Shown: positions 1 through 5,240 of the stretch, piece by piece
How the letters are laid out: each line of letters starts with the position of its first letter
Position numbering within the stretch: position 1 is the first letter of the stretch
Source: Candidatus Altarchaeota archaeon
Lineage (GTDB): Archaea > Altiarchaeota > Altiarchaeia > IMC4 > QMZM01
DNA length: 5,240 nt
Assembly (NCBI GenBank): GCA_015523055.1
Contig: WALD01000088.1
Location: forward strand, 1-5,240
Direction: 5' to 3'
Translations under genes and position numbers: made by a program
Notes under the pieces: model-generated
What the model was told of the DNA's origin: nothing
Seen by the model: only the letters and a program-made list of their open reading frames with translations
Database searches by the model: none

Positions 1-1530
1 AGTTCTCTCCCTGTTTATTCTCTGCAGATCCCAGAGTTCTATTCCTTTTTCTTTGCAGGACTCTCTGGCCTTTTCGGTGATTCCGAAGAAAGAGAAGAGG
101 ATCTTCCGCTCTACCCTCTGTTTTCTCTCTACCTTTTTGATCTTGTTTATAAACATAGTAACCTCCCTGAGAGTTATGTTTCCCGTCTTGCATTCTCCCA
201 GGAATAATCCCCTATCCTTTCTCGCTATCAGGTCGAATTCCTCCCCCTCTAAGATCCCAGATTTTACGCTGAATCTCCTTTTCATGAATATCTCCCTGAT
301 CTGGGATTCTCTGGCTTTCCCCAATTCAGTCTTGAATTCGGAGATCATTTGGGAGACCTGGGATCTAAATTCATTAATTCTGACCTCGACATCCTGGTAA
401 ATTATCGCCCTTTCCTTTAGAGGATACACGTATCTTAACCAGAACTCAAGTAATGGATCATTTATAAAGAACCTCCCTTCTTGCTTATAAACCAGGTCAA
501 CCTCAATCAACCTTCGTAAGGGGTACGTCAGGTTCTCCATTTTCTTATCCAGACTTTTTGCTATCTTGCTTATACTGTTATTTCCACTCGCTATCTCAAT
601 CAGGGTGTTGACATAACCCTTCCCTTTTTTACCGAGAGATGCATCTATCAGGTCCTTCAGATACAGATATATCCCACCATTCGATGAAAAGACCAGCGAT
701 TCTATAACCTCCACAATAATATCTTTGTCCGGTTGTTTTACCCCAACGAGTTTGCATCTTATTACTATCTCGTCTATAAAAAGGGAGAGGTAGAAGGGAT
801 TTCCCTGTGTAAGATGGATTAAAAGGTTTGTGTACAGTTCATTTATCACTATTGCACCAGCTGTTGATTTTTTTATGATGAATGCTCTTGAATCCGCATA
901 GGCGAAGTTTCCAACATCCATTACCCTAAAATGTCCGAACAGAGGGGAGGTTCTTACACCGAGGAGATTCATCATCAGGCTTACTGCAGAACCGGAAAGC
1001 AGATATAGGGTACTCTTTTGCTGCATGATGCGTTTTCTGAAGATATCCACAGTCCACTTCCCTATATTGAGAATTCTTTGGAATTCATCTATACATACAA
1101 CCACGGGGTTGGTCTCTATGGCAGATAATTCAAAGAGCGATATTGTCTCTTCAAATAATTCCTTCCTATCACTCACATGTCTGAGTTTCATGATATGTTT
1201 CGCGGTCTTTGGGCAAACATCTATGGCCTTTATTAGCAGTTCATCTAAATCCTCATCACTCTTCAGAGAACTGGCCAGCAGGGACCTGAAAACCAGGGAC
1301 GAGAATCTTTCTACACCCATGTTCTCTTCCAGGTAGATATAAACAAACCGTATATCCCTCCTCCTGTTAGCCAGTTCAAAGATTATTGATGTTTTTCCGA
1401 TTTTTCTTAATCCTGTTAAAGCCACATTCTGTCTTTTCCCTCTTTTAAACCTATCCAGAAATACATCAAGTCTCTTCATTACATCTTCCCTATCGAAAAA
1501 ATCATCCCCCGTGACAGGATCCCCAACCAT
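1..1530 (-). CDS. Archaeal AAA-type ATPase (ATPase_2) with C-terminal DUF234/PD-(D/E)xK nuclease-like domain; 3' end beyond the left edge
   Basis: Translating the minus strand from the ATG at 1530 gives 510 codons without a stop; the gene continues past base 1. Walker A is GLRKIGKTS (residues 40-48). Walker B is VVVCIDEFQ (143-151), with D148 and E149. A sensor-like LYLLSGSAVSLM and SPLFGHFR follow, as in archaeal ATPase_2 (PF01637) proteins. Residues about 304-360 look like a winged helix and end in FFINDPLLEFWLRYVYP, typical of these proteins. The C-terminal part has E431-F-D433 and, 13 residues on, GECK (E446, K448), the D...ExK spacing of a PD-(D/E)xK nuclease fold (DUF234, PF03008). The last residues, ELWDLQRINRERT, suggest the stop is close by. 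An in-frame TAG lies five codons upstream of the ATG, and GAAGG sits 8 nt before it, which supports this start. The cellular role of this family is not established; many archaea carry several variable copies. Nuclease activity is inferred, and catalytic competence is unproven. Confidence 0.9.
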   Translation of the reverse strand, partial: MVGDPVTGDDFFDREDVMKRLDVFLDRFKRGKRQNVALTGLRKIGKTSIIFELANRRRDIRFVYIYLEENMGVERFSSLVFRSLLASSLKSDEDLDELLIKAIDVCPKTAKHIMKLRHVSDRKELFEETISLFELSAIETNPVVVCIDEFQRILNIGKWTVDIFRKRIMQQKSTLYLLSGSAVSLMMNLLGVRTSPLFGHFRVMDVGNFAYADSRAFIIKKSTAGAIVINELYTNLLIHLTQGNPFYLSLFIDEIVIRCKLVGVKQPDKDIIVEVIESLVFSSNGGIYLYLKDLIDASLGKKGKGYVNTLIEIASGNNSISKIAKSLDKKMENLTYPLRRLIEVDLVYKQEGRFFINDPLLEFWLRYVYPLKERAIIYQDVEVRINEFRSQVSQMISEFKTELGKARESQIREIFMKRRFSVKSGILEGEEFDLIARKDRGLFLGECKTGNITLREVTMFINKIKKVERKQRVERKILFSFFGITEKARESCKEKGIELWDLQRINRERT

Positions 1531-1538
1531 AGTAGCTA

Positions 1539-1543
1539 CCTTC
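1539..1543 (-). promoter_or_regulatory. Shine-Dalgarno-like site of the ATPase gene
   Basis: On the minus strand GAAGG lies 8 nt before the ATG at 1530. It supports that start and suggests a leadered mRNA, unlike the other genes here, which look leaderless. Confidence 0.5.
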
Positions 1544-1563
1544 TATAGTAAACATTTACTATA
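1544..1563. promoter_or_regulatory. Perfect 20-bp palindrome, candidate operator of the ATPase gene
   Basis: TATAGTAAACATTTACTATA consists of two 9-bp arms that are exact reverse complements around a central CA. It lies between the TATA box at 1574-1584 and the ATG at 1530. Transcription would be expected to begin about 26 bp downstream of the box centre, near 1553, which is the centre of the palindrome. A dimeric repressor bound here would block initiation. The symmetry is seen directly; the operator role is inferred. The arms are A/T-rich, but nine exact matches are more than the local composition would readily give. Confidence 0.55.
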
Positions 1564-1573
1564 TGGGTATGTC

Positions 1574-1584
1574 CTATATAAATA
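1574..1584 (-). promoter_or_regulatory. TATA box of the ATPase gene
   Basis: The minus strand reads ATTTATATAG, a good match to an archaeal TATA box, centred about 49 bp upstream of the ATG at 1530. This predicts a leader of roughly 20-25 nt, enough to hold the GAAGG site. The box lies just downstream of the decayed paralogue, and the leftover C-terminal frame of that fragment ends on a TAG within it (1574-1576). No separate purine-rich BRE stands out. Confidence 0.55.
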
Positions 1585-1615
1585 GCCTAAAGACAGGCCT
1601 GATTAACCCGGGTTT

Positions 1616-1805
1616 AGTTCTCTCCCTGTTTATTCTCTGCAGATCCCAGATTTCTATTCCCTCCTCTTTACCCTCTGTTTTCTCTCAGGTCGAATTCCTC
1701 CTCCTCTAAGATCCCAGATTTTACGCTGGAGCCCCTTTTCATGAATATCCCCCTGATCTGGGATTCTCTGGCTTTCCCTGATTCGGATTTAAGGAATTTT
1801 TCCAT
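1616..1805 (-). pseudogene. Decayed C-terminal fragment of a paralogous DUF234 ATPase
   Basis: This stretch repeats the 3' part of the ATPase gene at 1-1530. Bases 1687-1777 match 230-320 without indels and with about five differences in 91. Bases 1671-1686 match 114-129 exactly, and 1616-1660 match 1-45 with one difference. Two internal deletions separate the blocks: 100 nt (130-229 of the intact copy), which removes the GECK half of the nuclease motif, and a net 58 nt (within 46-113). Neither is a multiple of three, so the frame breaks at both. A 45-codon leftover frame runs from an ATG at 1805 to a TAA at 1668-1670 and still encodes GKARESQIR and VKSGIL. In another frame the end still reads GIEIWDLQRINRERTK. 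The ATPase core and nearly all the N-terminal part are missing. Homology is clear to about 1790 and weak to 1805. Confidence 0.85.
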
Positions 1806-1828
1806 GAATCAAGGCATCTTATCAAAAT

Positions 1829-3157
1829 TCAAGATCTCCTCCTTGATAGGAGGAATACTGCAAAGGATAGAATGATCAGGAGAAGAAGATAAACCGTGTA
1901 ATCTACCCCTGTGGAGGGAGTAGCCTCTGGTTCTGGGGAGGGACTAATATCAGATTGATTCTCGATACCCTCCTCAGGGATTGTGGTAGAGACAACCTCC
2001 GCCTCCATTTCCTCTTTTGATTTTGTTTCGTTCTTCCGCTCTTTGAGATAGACACCCCTGACCTTGAAAACATACACATTGTGATCCATGGATCCGACTA
2101 TGAGTTCATCGTAGCCATCTCCATCCAGATCCACTACCTGAAGTCCTGTAACGGAGCGATATGTGGGGTATTCCCATTCAAGGTTTCCGTCTCTATTGAG
2201 GATATATACCCTATCCGAACCTACCATGATCTCTTTGTATCCATCCTTGTCCAGGTCCTCTGCATGGACGAGGTGGATATCACTGCCTGTATCATAATCC
2301 CAGATAAGATTGCCATCTTTATTGAAGAGGTAGAGTTTATCGGAACCGACTATGATCTCGTCAGTTCCATCGTTATCCAGATCCGTCACATAAACGCTCT
2401 CGACCATTCCGGATGTTTTGTATTCCCTGTTTAGTGTGCCATTTGTATTAAGAACATAGAGATAGGGGTACGATCCAACAAATATCTCTTTATCTGTTGC
2501 AGACAGATATGCAACCCTACCGCCGGTTTTGTATGTCCATCTTTTATTTCCTGCATTATCAAAGACCGACAGGATACCGGCTCCAATGAGGACCTCTTTA
2601 TGGCCGTCACCATCCAGGTCCGTTACATAAACGCTTTGGGGATAAGCCCCTCTAAAGGTTTTTTTCCAGAGGGGGTTGCCATCTTTATCGAGGACATAGA
2701 AATTGTTCACTCTTCCGGAATCAGAAGCAATCATCAATTCTTTATCCCCGTCATCATCCAAATCCTCTGCAGATAGATATCTAACCTTACCGGAGGTGGT
2801 GAATCTCCATCTCAGGTCCCTGCTGGTATTTAGAACATGCACCGGTCGGCAGGACCCCGTGATTATCTCCTCATTTCCATCTGAGTTCAGGTCTGCTGCA
2901 TGGACAGAATAAACAGGACAGAATACATAATACCTCCATCTAAGGTTTCCCTTTCTATCTAGGAGATATATATTCCCATCATAAGAACCTGCCATAATCT
3001 CTTTGTATCCATCCCTGTCTAAATCTGAGAGATAAATGCTGGTGATCCCTCCCCCTGCATTGTATCTCCACTCTAAGGTTAAATAATCAATTTCTGCATC
3101 AACACTTGCTGATAAAACCAGGATTAGCAGGGTCAGGATTAGATTCTTTGACAGCAT
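1829..3157 (-). CDS. Secreted, C-terminally anchored FG-GAP/PQQ-like beta-propeller protein with calcium-type DxDxDG loops
   Basis: This predicted 442-residue surface protein starts at the ATG at 3157, because the next residues form a clear signal peptide (MLSKNLILTLLILVLSAS, probable cleavage near A21). The longer frame back to 3274 would overlap the divergent aminotransferase and bury the signal. Eight blades of 37-47 residues span about 28-372. Most begin with an L-x-W-x-Y-type strand and end with a YLL/YVL-D/N-x-x-G-N turn. Seven contain a loop such as DLDRDGYKEI or DLDGDGYDEL, typical of FG-GAP/VCBS and integrin-like calcium sites; blade 5 lacks it. Residues 373-417 form a Glu/Ser/Thr/Pro-rich stalk with N-glycosylation sequons (NET, NQS). 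The hydrophobic segment at about 420-437 followed by RRRS should anchor it, with the propeller outside the cell. The ligand is unknown; adhesion, cell-surface structure or polymer binding are possible. No catalytic motif is seen. Confidence 0.88.
   Translation of the reverse strand: MLSKNLILTLLILVLSASVDAEIDYLTLEWRYNAGGGITSIYLSDLDRDGYKEIMAGSYDGNIYLLDRKGNLRWRYYVFCPVYSVHAADLNSDGNEEIITGSCRPVHVLNTSRDLRWRFTTSGKVRYLSAEDLDDDGDKELMIASDSGRVNNFYVLDKDGNPLWKKTFRGAYPQSVYVTDLDGDGHKEVLIGAGILSVFDNAGNKRWTYKTGGRVAYLSATDKEIFVGSYPYLYVLNTNGTLNREYKTSGMVESVYVTDLDNDGTDEIIVGSDKLYLFNKDGNLIWDYDTGSDIHLVHAEDLDKDGYKEIMVGSDRVYILNRDGNLEWEYPTYRSVTGLQVVDLDGDGYDELIVGSMDHNVYVFKVRGVYLKERKNETKSKEEMEAEVVSTTIPEEGIENQSDISPSPEPEATPSTGVDYTVYLLLLIILSFAVFLLSRRRS
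2042..3076 (-). repeat. Eight tandem coding repeats (propeller blades)
   Basis: The blades cover residues 28-71, 72-114, 115-161, 162-204, 205-241, 242-283, 284-325 and 326-372 of the protein. On the plus strand the calcium loops show up as recurring variants of TCCATCCTTGTCCAGGTC. Blade copies are well diverged at the DNA level, so the array looks old rather than recently expanded. Confidence 0.8.
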
Positions 3158-3164
3158 ATTTAAG
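3156..3164 (+). promoter_or_regulatory. TATA-like box of the aminotransferase gene
   Basis: ATATTTAAG lies 27-35 bp before the ATG at 3191. That is the right distance for a transcript with almost no leader. It overlaps the first bases of the divergent propeller gene. No Shine-Dalgarno sequence precedes the ATG at 3191. Confidence 0.4.
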
Positions 3165-3176
3165 TTTTGTAGCCTA

Positions 3177-3186
3177 TGTATAAAAG
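3177..3186 (-). promoter_or_regulatory. TATA box of the propeller-protein gene
   Basis: The minus strand reads CTTTTATACA. Its TATA core (3179-3186) is 22-29 bp upstream of the ATG at 3157, the classic archaeal distance to a start site lying on the A of the ATG. This predicts a leaderless mRNA and supports 3157 as the start. Confidence 0.5.
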
Positions 3187-3190
3187 TAAT

Positions 3191-4258
3191 ATGGCAAAAA
3201 AACTCTTTATTCCAGGCCCGGTTGATGTAAGTCCCGAAGTTCTTGCGAAGATGAGCGAGCCAATGGTAGGGCACCGGGGTAGAGAATTCAGCAGCATTAT
3301 GATGAGCACTATCGAGAAGCTCAAGAAACTGATGTTTACTGAAAATACCGTTTTTCTCTCCACTTCATCCTCAACGGGTCTTATGGAGGCAGCGGTGAGG
3401 AACTGCGTCGATAAAAAATGTCTGAATATAGGCAACGGGGCATTCAGCGACAGGTGGCATGAGATAACAAAAAGTAACGGGAAGGAGGCCGACTTCCTTT
3501 CCCTGGACTGGGGCAAAGCCGTAACCCCTGAACTGGTGGACGAAATGCTTTCAACCGGGGAGTATGATGCCCTGACTATGGTGCATAACGAAACATCCAC
3601 GGGGGTGACAAGCCCACTCTCTGAGATAGCAGAGGTCGTCAGGAACTACGATGTTTCATTCTTGGTTGATACAGTAAGTTCAATGGCCGGGATTAAGGTG
3701 GAGGTGGACAAGCTCGGAATAGATGTCTGTCTCTTCGGAGTTCAGAAGGCAATGGCTCTCCCCCCCGGACTTGCTGTCTGTTCAGTAAGCGACAGGGCAA
3801 TGGAAAAGGCAAAATCCGTTGGGAATAGGGGCTATTATTTTGATTTCATAACCTTTCAGAAATATCTAAAGAAGGAGCAGACCCCCACTACCCCAGCAAT
3901 CCCTCTTCTTCGTGCCATGGACTACCAGCTCGATAGAATTCTAAACAAGGAGGGGCTTGAGAACCGCTTCAGGAGGCATGAGAGGATGGGCAACCTGACA
4001 AGAGAGTGGGCAAAGAAGAATTTCTCCTTGTTTCCAGAGGAGGAGAGGTACTGCTCCAATACCGTAACCTGTATCAGTAACACAAGGGGGGTGGACTGCA
4101 ACGAGTTGAAGCAGAAGCTGGCAGACAGAGGTTATGTCTTTGCCAATGGCTATGGAAAGCTTGCAGACAGGACATTCAGGATAGCCCACATGGGCGACAG
4201 AACTATTGGTGAGCTGAAGGAATATCTCTCTGCTATTGAGGAGATTCTTGGACTCTGA
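3191..4258 (+). CDS. Class V PLP-dependent aminotransferase (alanine/serine-glyoxylate type, possible phosphoserine aminotransferase)
   Basis: The 355-residue protein has the usual length for this family. It opens with LFIPGPVDVSPEVL and H28-R-G, as in the AGXT/serine-pyruvate group. NGAFSDRW (82-89) and HNETSTGV (132-139) are typical of archaeal members. D160 in LVDTVSSMAG should contact the pyridine nitrogen, and K186 in GVQKAMALPPGLA should form the Schiff base with PLP. R330 in FRIAHMGD should hold the substrate carboxylate. All key residues are present. The chosen start gives MAKKLFIPGP. An upstream ATG at 3176 would add only MYKSN and lies too close to the TATA-like box. Class V enzymes of methanogens are known to have broad specificity, including phosphohydroxypyruvate to phosphoserine. 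The exact amino donor and acceptor cannot be read from the sequence. A phosphatase gene follows 36 bp downstream. Confidence 0.93.
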   Translation: MAKKLFIPGPVDVSPEVLAKMSEPMVGHRGREFSSIMMSTIEKLKKLMFTENTVFLSTSSSTGLMEAAVRNCVDKKCLNIGNGAFSDRWHEITKSNGKEADFLSLDWGKAVTPELVDEMLSTGEYDALTMVHNETSTGVTSPLSEIAEVVRNYDVSFLVDTVSSMAGIKVEVDKLGIDVCLFGVQKAMALPPGLAVCSVSDRAMEKAKSVGNRGYYFDFITFQKYLKKEQTPTTPAIPLLRAMDYQLDRILNKEGLENRFRRHERMGNLTREWAKKNFSLFPEEERYCSNTVTCISNTRGVDCNELKQKLADRGYVFANGYGKLADRTFRIAHMGDRTIGELKEYLSAIEEILGL

Positions 4259-4263
4259 GTGAC

Positions 4264-4271
4264 TTATTAAT
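4264..4271 (+). promoter_or_regulatory. Possible TATA box of the phosphatase gene
   Basis: TTATTAAT lies 24-31 bp before the ATG at 4295, directly after the aminotransferase stop. The spacing suits a leaderless transcript, and no Shine-Dalgarno sequence is seen. The phosphatase may therefore have its own promoter, though readthrough from the aminotransferase gene is equally possible across this 36-bp gap. Confidence 0.35.
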
Positions 4272-4294
4272 CTTCAATCCAAAGTATAATCGGT

Positions 4295-5077
4295 ATGGAG
4301 ATTATAGATCTTTTTCGTGACATAGGCAGACAGGCAAGGGAGGTTCTCAGGAGAATTGATAATCCGACGGAGGTTGTCGGTGTGAATTCTGGCGGTCAGA
4401 ATACTATGAGAGCCGATCAGGTTCTTGAAGACACGGTGATAGAACACCTCAACGAGTCCGGGCTGGGAAATTTTCTGGTGACGGAGGAGAGGGGAGAGGT
4501 CGAACTAAAGGGAGGGGACCTCACATTTGTTCTTGACCCACTGGATGGCTCAAATAACCTCCTGAGGGGGGTGCCATTCTACGGGCTTGCAATCTCGGCG
4601 GCCGGGGGAAGGAGATATTCCGACATAACCCACTCCTATGTCATAGACCTTGCAAACGGGGATGAATTCTGGTCTGTCAGGGGAAAGGGTTCCTTTATGA
4701 ATAATGAGAGAATTCATACTTCTGCTGAAACAGACATTCAGAGGTGCATTGTAGAGTATGACTGCAACCTCTCCGACGACTGTGAGGCACTCTTTTCCAC
4801 AATCCAGAGATTCAAGGACCATCGAAGATTCGGAGCTAATGCAGTAGCTCTCTGTTACATAGCCAGCGGAGCCCATCAGTGCTTCATTGACCTCAGGAAC
4901 GGCCTCTCCATAGTCCATGCGGCGGGCATGAGGATAGCTGAGGACGCTGGAGCCATTATTACCGATGATCACGGAAAGCCGCTGGATCCCCCACTCAGTA
5001 AGGACACACGGCTCAGATTCGTCTGCTCCGCGAATAGGGAGATTCACGAGAGGGTGATTGGATTGCTGGGGGTTTGA
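4295..5077 (+). CDS. IMPase/FBPase-superfamily sugar phosphatase, with an altered third metal-ligand motif
   Basis: The 260-residue protein is close to the length of archaeal inositol monophosphatase/fructose-1,6-bisphosphatase enzymes (FBPase class IV). Members hydrolyse phosphate monoesters using Mg2+ bound by a Glu and three Asp residues. Visible motifs are RADQVLED (39-46), VTEERG with E64-E65, VLDPLDGSNN (D81, D84), RGVPFYG (91-97) and FGANAVALCYIASGAHQCFIDLR (split here as FGANAVALCY at 179-188, then the CFIDLR at 196-201). The order matches AF2372-like proteins. Where the family has a W/Y-D-x-A-A-G type motif for the last Asp, this protein reads IVHAAG (206-211), so V207 or H208 replaces the Asp. 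It may be active with an altered site, may have a different substrate, or may be inactive. Intact surrounding motifs and an undisturbed frame argue against a pseudogene. Its place after the aminotransferase gene suggests a linked pathway or shared expression. Assignment to the superfamily is firm; the substrate is not. Confidence 0.88.
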   Translation: MEIIDLFRDIGRQAREVLRRIDNPTEVVGVNSGGQNTMRADQVLEDTVIEHLNESGLGNFLVTEERGEVELKGGDLTFVLDPLDGSNNLLRGVPFYGLAISAAGGRRYSDITHSYVIDLANGDEFWSVRGKGSFMNNERIHTSAETDIQRCIVEYDCNLSDDCEALFSTIQRFKDHRRFGANAVALCYIASGAHQCFIDLRNGLSIVHAAGMRIAEDAGAIITDDHGKPLDPPLSKDTRLRFVCSANREIHERVIGLLGV

Positions 5078-5240
5078 ATTCTCTGCTCTTTCCGGGGGCA
5101 GTGCCTAATCTCCCTCCTCTGAAGTCTCACATCAAGGTTCCAATATTTGAAATATGTCTATTAAATGGTATATCTTATAAATGCTATATAAGAAATATCA
5201 TTATATAAGCTGATGTTATTGATATGTAGAATAAAATAAA
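5078..5240. other. A/T-rich intergenic region, possible promoter of a gene to the right
   Basis: No reading frame of useful length is present. The first 70 bases are mixed in composition, and after 5140 the sequence becomes strongly A/T-rich. It contains TATATAAG twice (5185-5192 and 5202-5209), an inverted repeat TCTTATA/TATAAGA around a 7-base loop (5173-5193), and a short palindrome ATATTT-G-AAATAT (5143-5155). The TATATAAG copies would suit a promoter reading rightwards. No clear T-tract terminator follows the phosphatase gene. Confidence 0.4.

Noticed and set aside
53..400. Plus-strand open frame of 115 codons
   Set aside because: It lies antisense to the intact ATPase/nuclease gene, has low-complexity Ser/Leu/Phe-rich content and no family motif.
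1603..1616. AACCCGGGTT palindrome next to the decayed fragment
   Set aside because: Ten palindromic bases with no spacer and no adjacent T-tract or regulatory context are too little to call a site; the better candidate operator is at 1544-1563.
1668..1805. Possible 45-residue small protein starting MEKFLKSESGK
   Set aside because: It is the in-frame leftover of the decayed ATPase paralogue, ends right after a deletion junction and has no ribosome binding site or promoter of its own that I can see.
1837..1854. Hairpin TCCTCC-TTGATA-GGAGGA as a terminator
   Set aside because: The stem is only 6 bp, lies inside the coding end of the propeller gene (the Arg-Arg-Arg codons) and is not followed by a clear T-tract.
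3176..3190. Alternative aminotransferase start adding MYKSN
   Set aside because: The TATA-like box at 3156-3164 would be too close to this ATG, and the family starts near the MAKKLFIPGP segment.
3158..3274. Upstream extension of the propeller gene by 39 residues to an ATG at 3274
   Set aside because: It would overlap the start of the divergent aminotransferase, contains no recognisable motif and hides an excellent signal peptide that begins at 3157.
3160..3600. Minus-strand open frame of 146 codons
   Set aside because: It is antisense to the N-terminal part of the aminotransferase and has no recognisable domain.
4550..5047. Minus-strand open frame of 165 codons
   Set aside because: It is antisense to the phosphatase gene, whose motifs are clear, and shows no motif of its own.
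1..5240. CRISPR array, tRNA, rRNA, transposase or integrase
   Set aside because: I looked for regularly spaced direct repeats, tRNA-like and rRNA-like stretches and recombinase motifs on both strands and found none; the repeats present are coding blades and the single duplicated ATPase end.

Overview
The window looks like a chromosomal segment of an archaeon, probably a euryarchaeote from the methanogen, methane-oxidiser or Archaeoglobus side of the tree. The evidence is a typically archaeal ATPase_2/DUF234 protein, start regions with A/T-rich TATA-like boxes and almost no leader, an IMPase-family protein whose motif layout resembles archaeal IMPase/FBPase enzymes, and heavy use of AGG/AGA and ATA codons. 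The lineage is an inference and cannot be settled from this sequence alone.

Left part (1-1828, minus strand). A 510-codon ATPase reading frame without internal stops starts at 1530 and runs off the left edge. It has Walker A and B motifs, a winged-helix region and a C-terminal PD-(D/E)xK-like nuclease motif. Its start region carries a TATA box, a perfect 9+2+9 bp palindrome near the expected transcription start, and a Shine-Dalgarno-like GAAGG. Just upstream lies a decayed fragment (about 1616-1805) of a second, nearly identical ATPase gene. Only its C-terminal end survives, with two internal deletions.

Middle part (1829-3157, minus strand). This is a secreted, membrane-anchored protein with eight FG-GAP/PQQ-like beta-propeller blades. 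Seven blades carry a D-x-[DN]-x-D-G calcium-type loop and blade 5 has lost it. A Glu/Ser/Thr/Pro-rich stalk and a C-terminal transmembrane anchor follow.

Right part (3191-5077, plus strand). A class V PLP-dependent aminotransferase of the alanine/serine-glyoxylate type is followed 36 bp later by an IMPase/FBPase-superfamily phosphatase. The phosphatase keeps the E-E and DPLDGS motifs but appears to have lost the third metal-binding aspartate. The aminotransferase and the surface protein start divergently, 33 bp apart, with TATA boxes that lie inside each other's start regions.

The last 163 bases (5078-5240) hold no recognisable gene. They are very A/T-rich, with repeated TATA-like elements and a short inverted repeat, and could be the promoter of a gene beyond the right edge.

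The window splits into conserved metabolism on the right and lineage-variable accessory content on the left. I see no CRISPR array, tRNA, rRNA, transposase or integrase. The most notable signals are the palindrome-controlled ATPase-nuclease with its freshly decayed tandem paralogue, and the phosphatase with the altered active-site motif.
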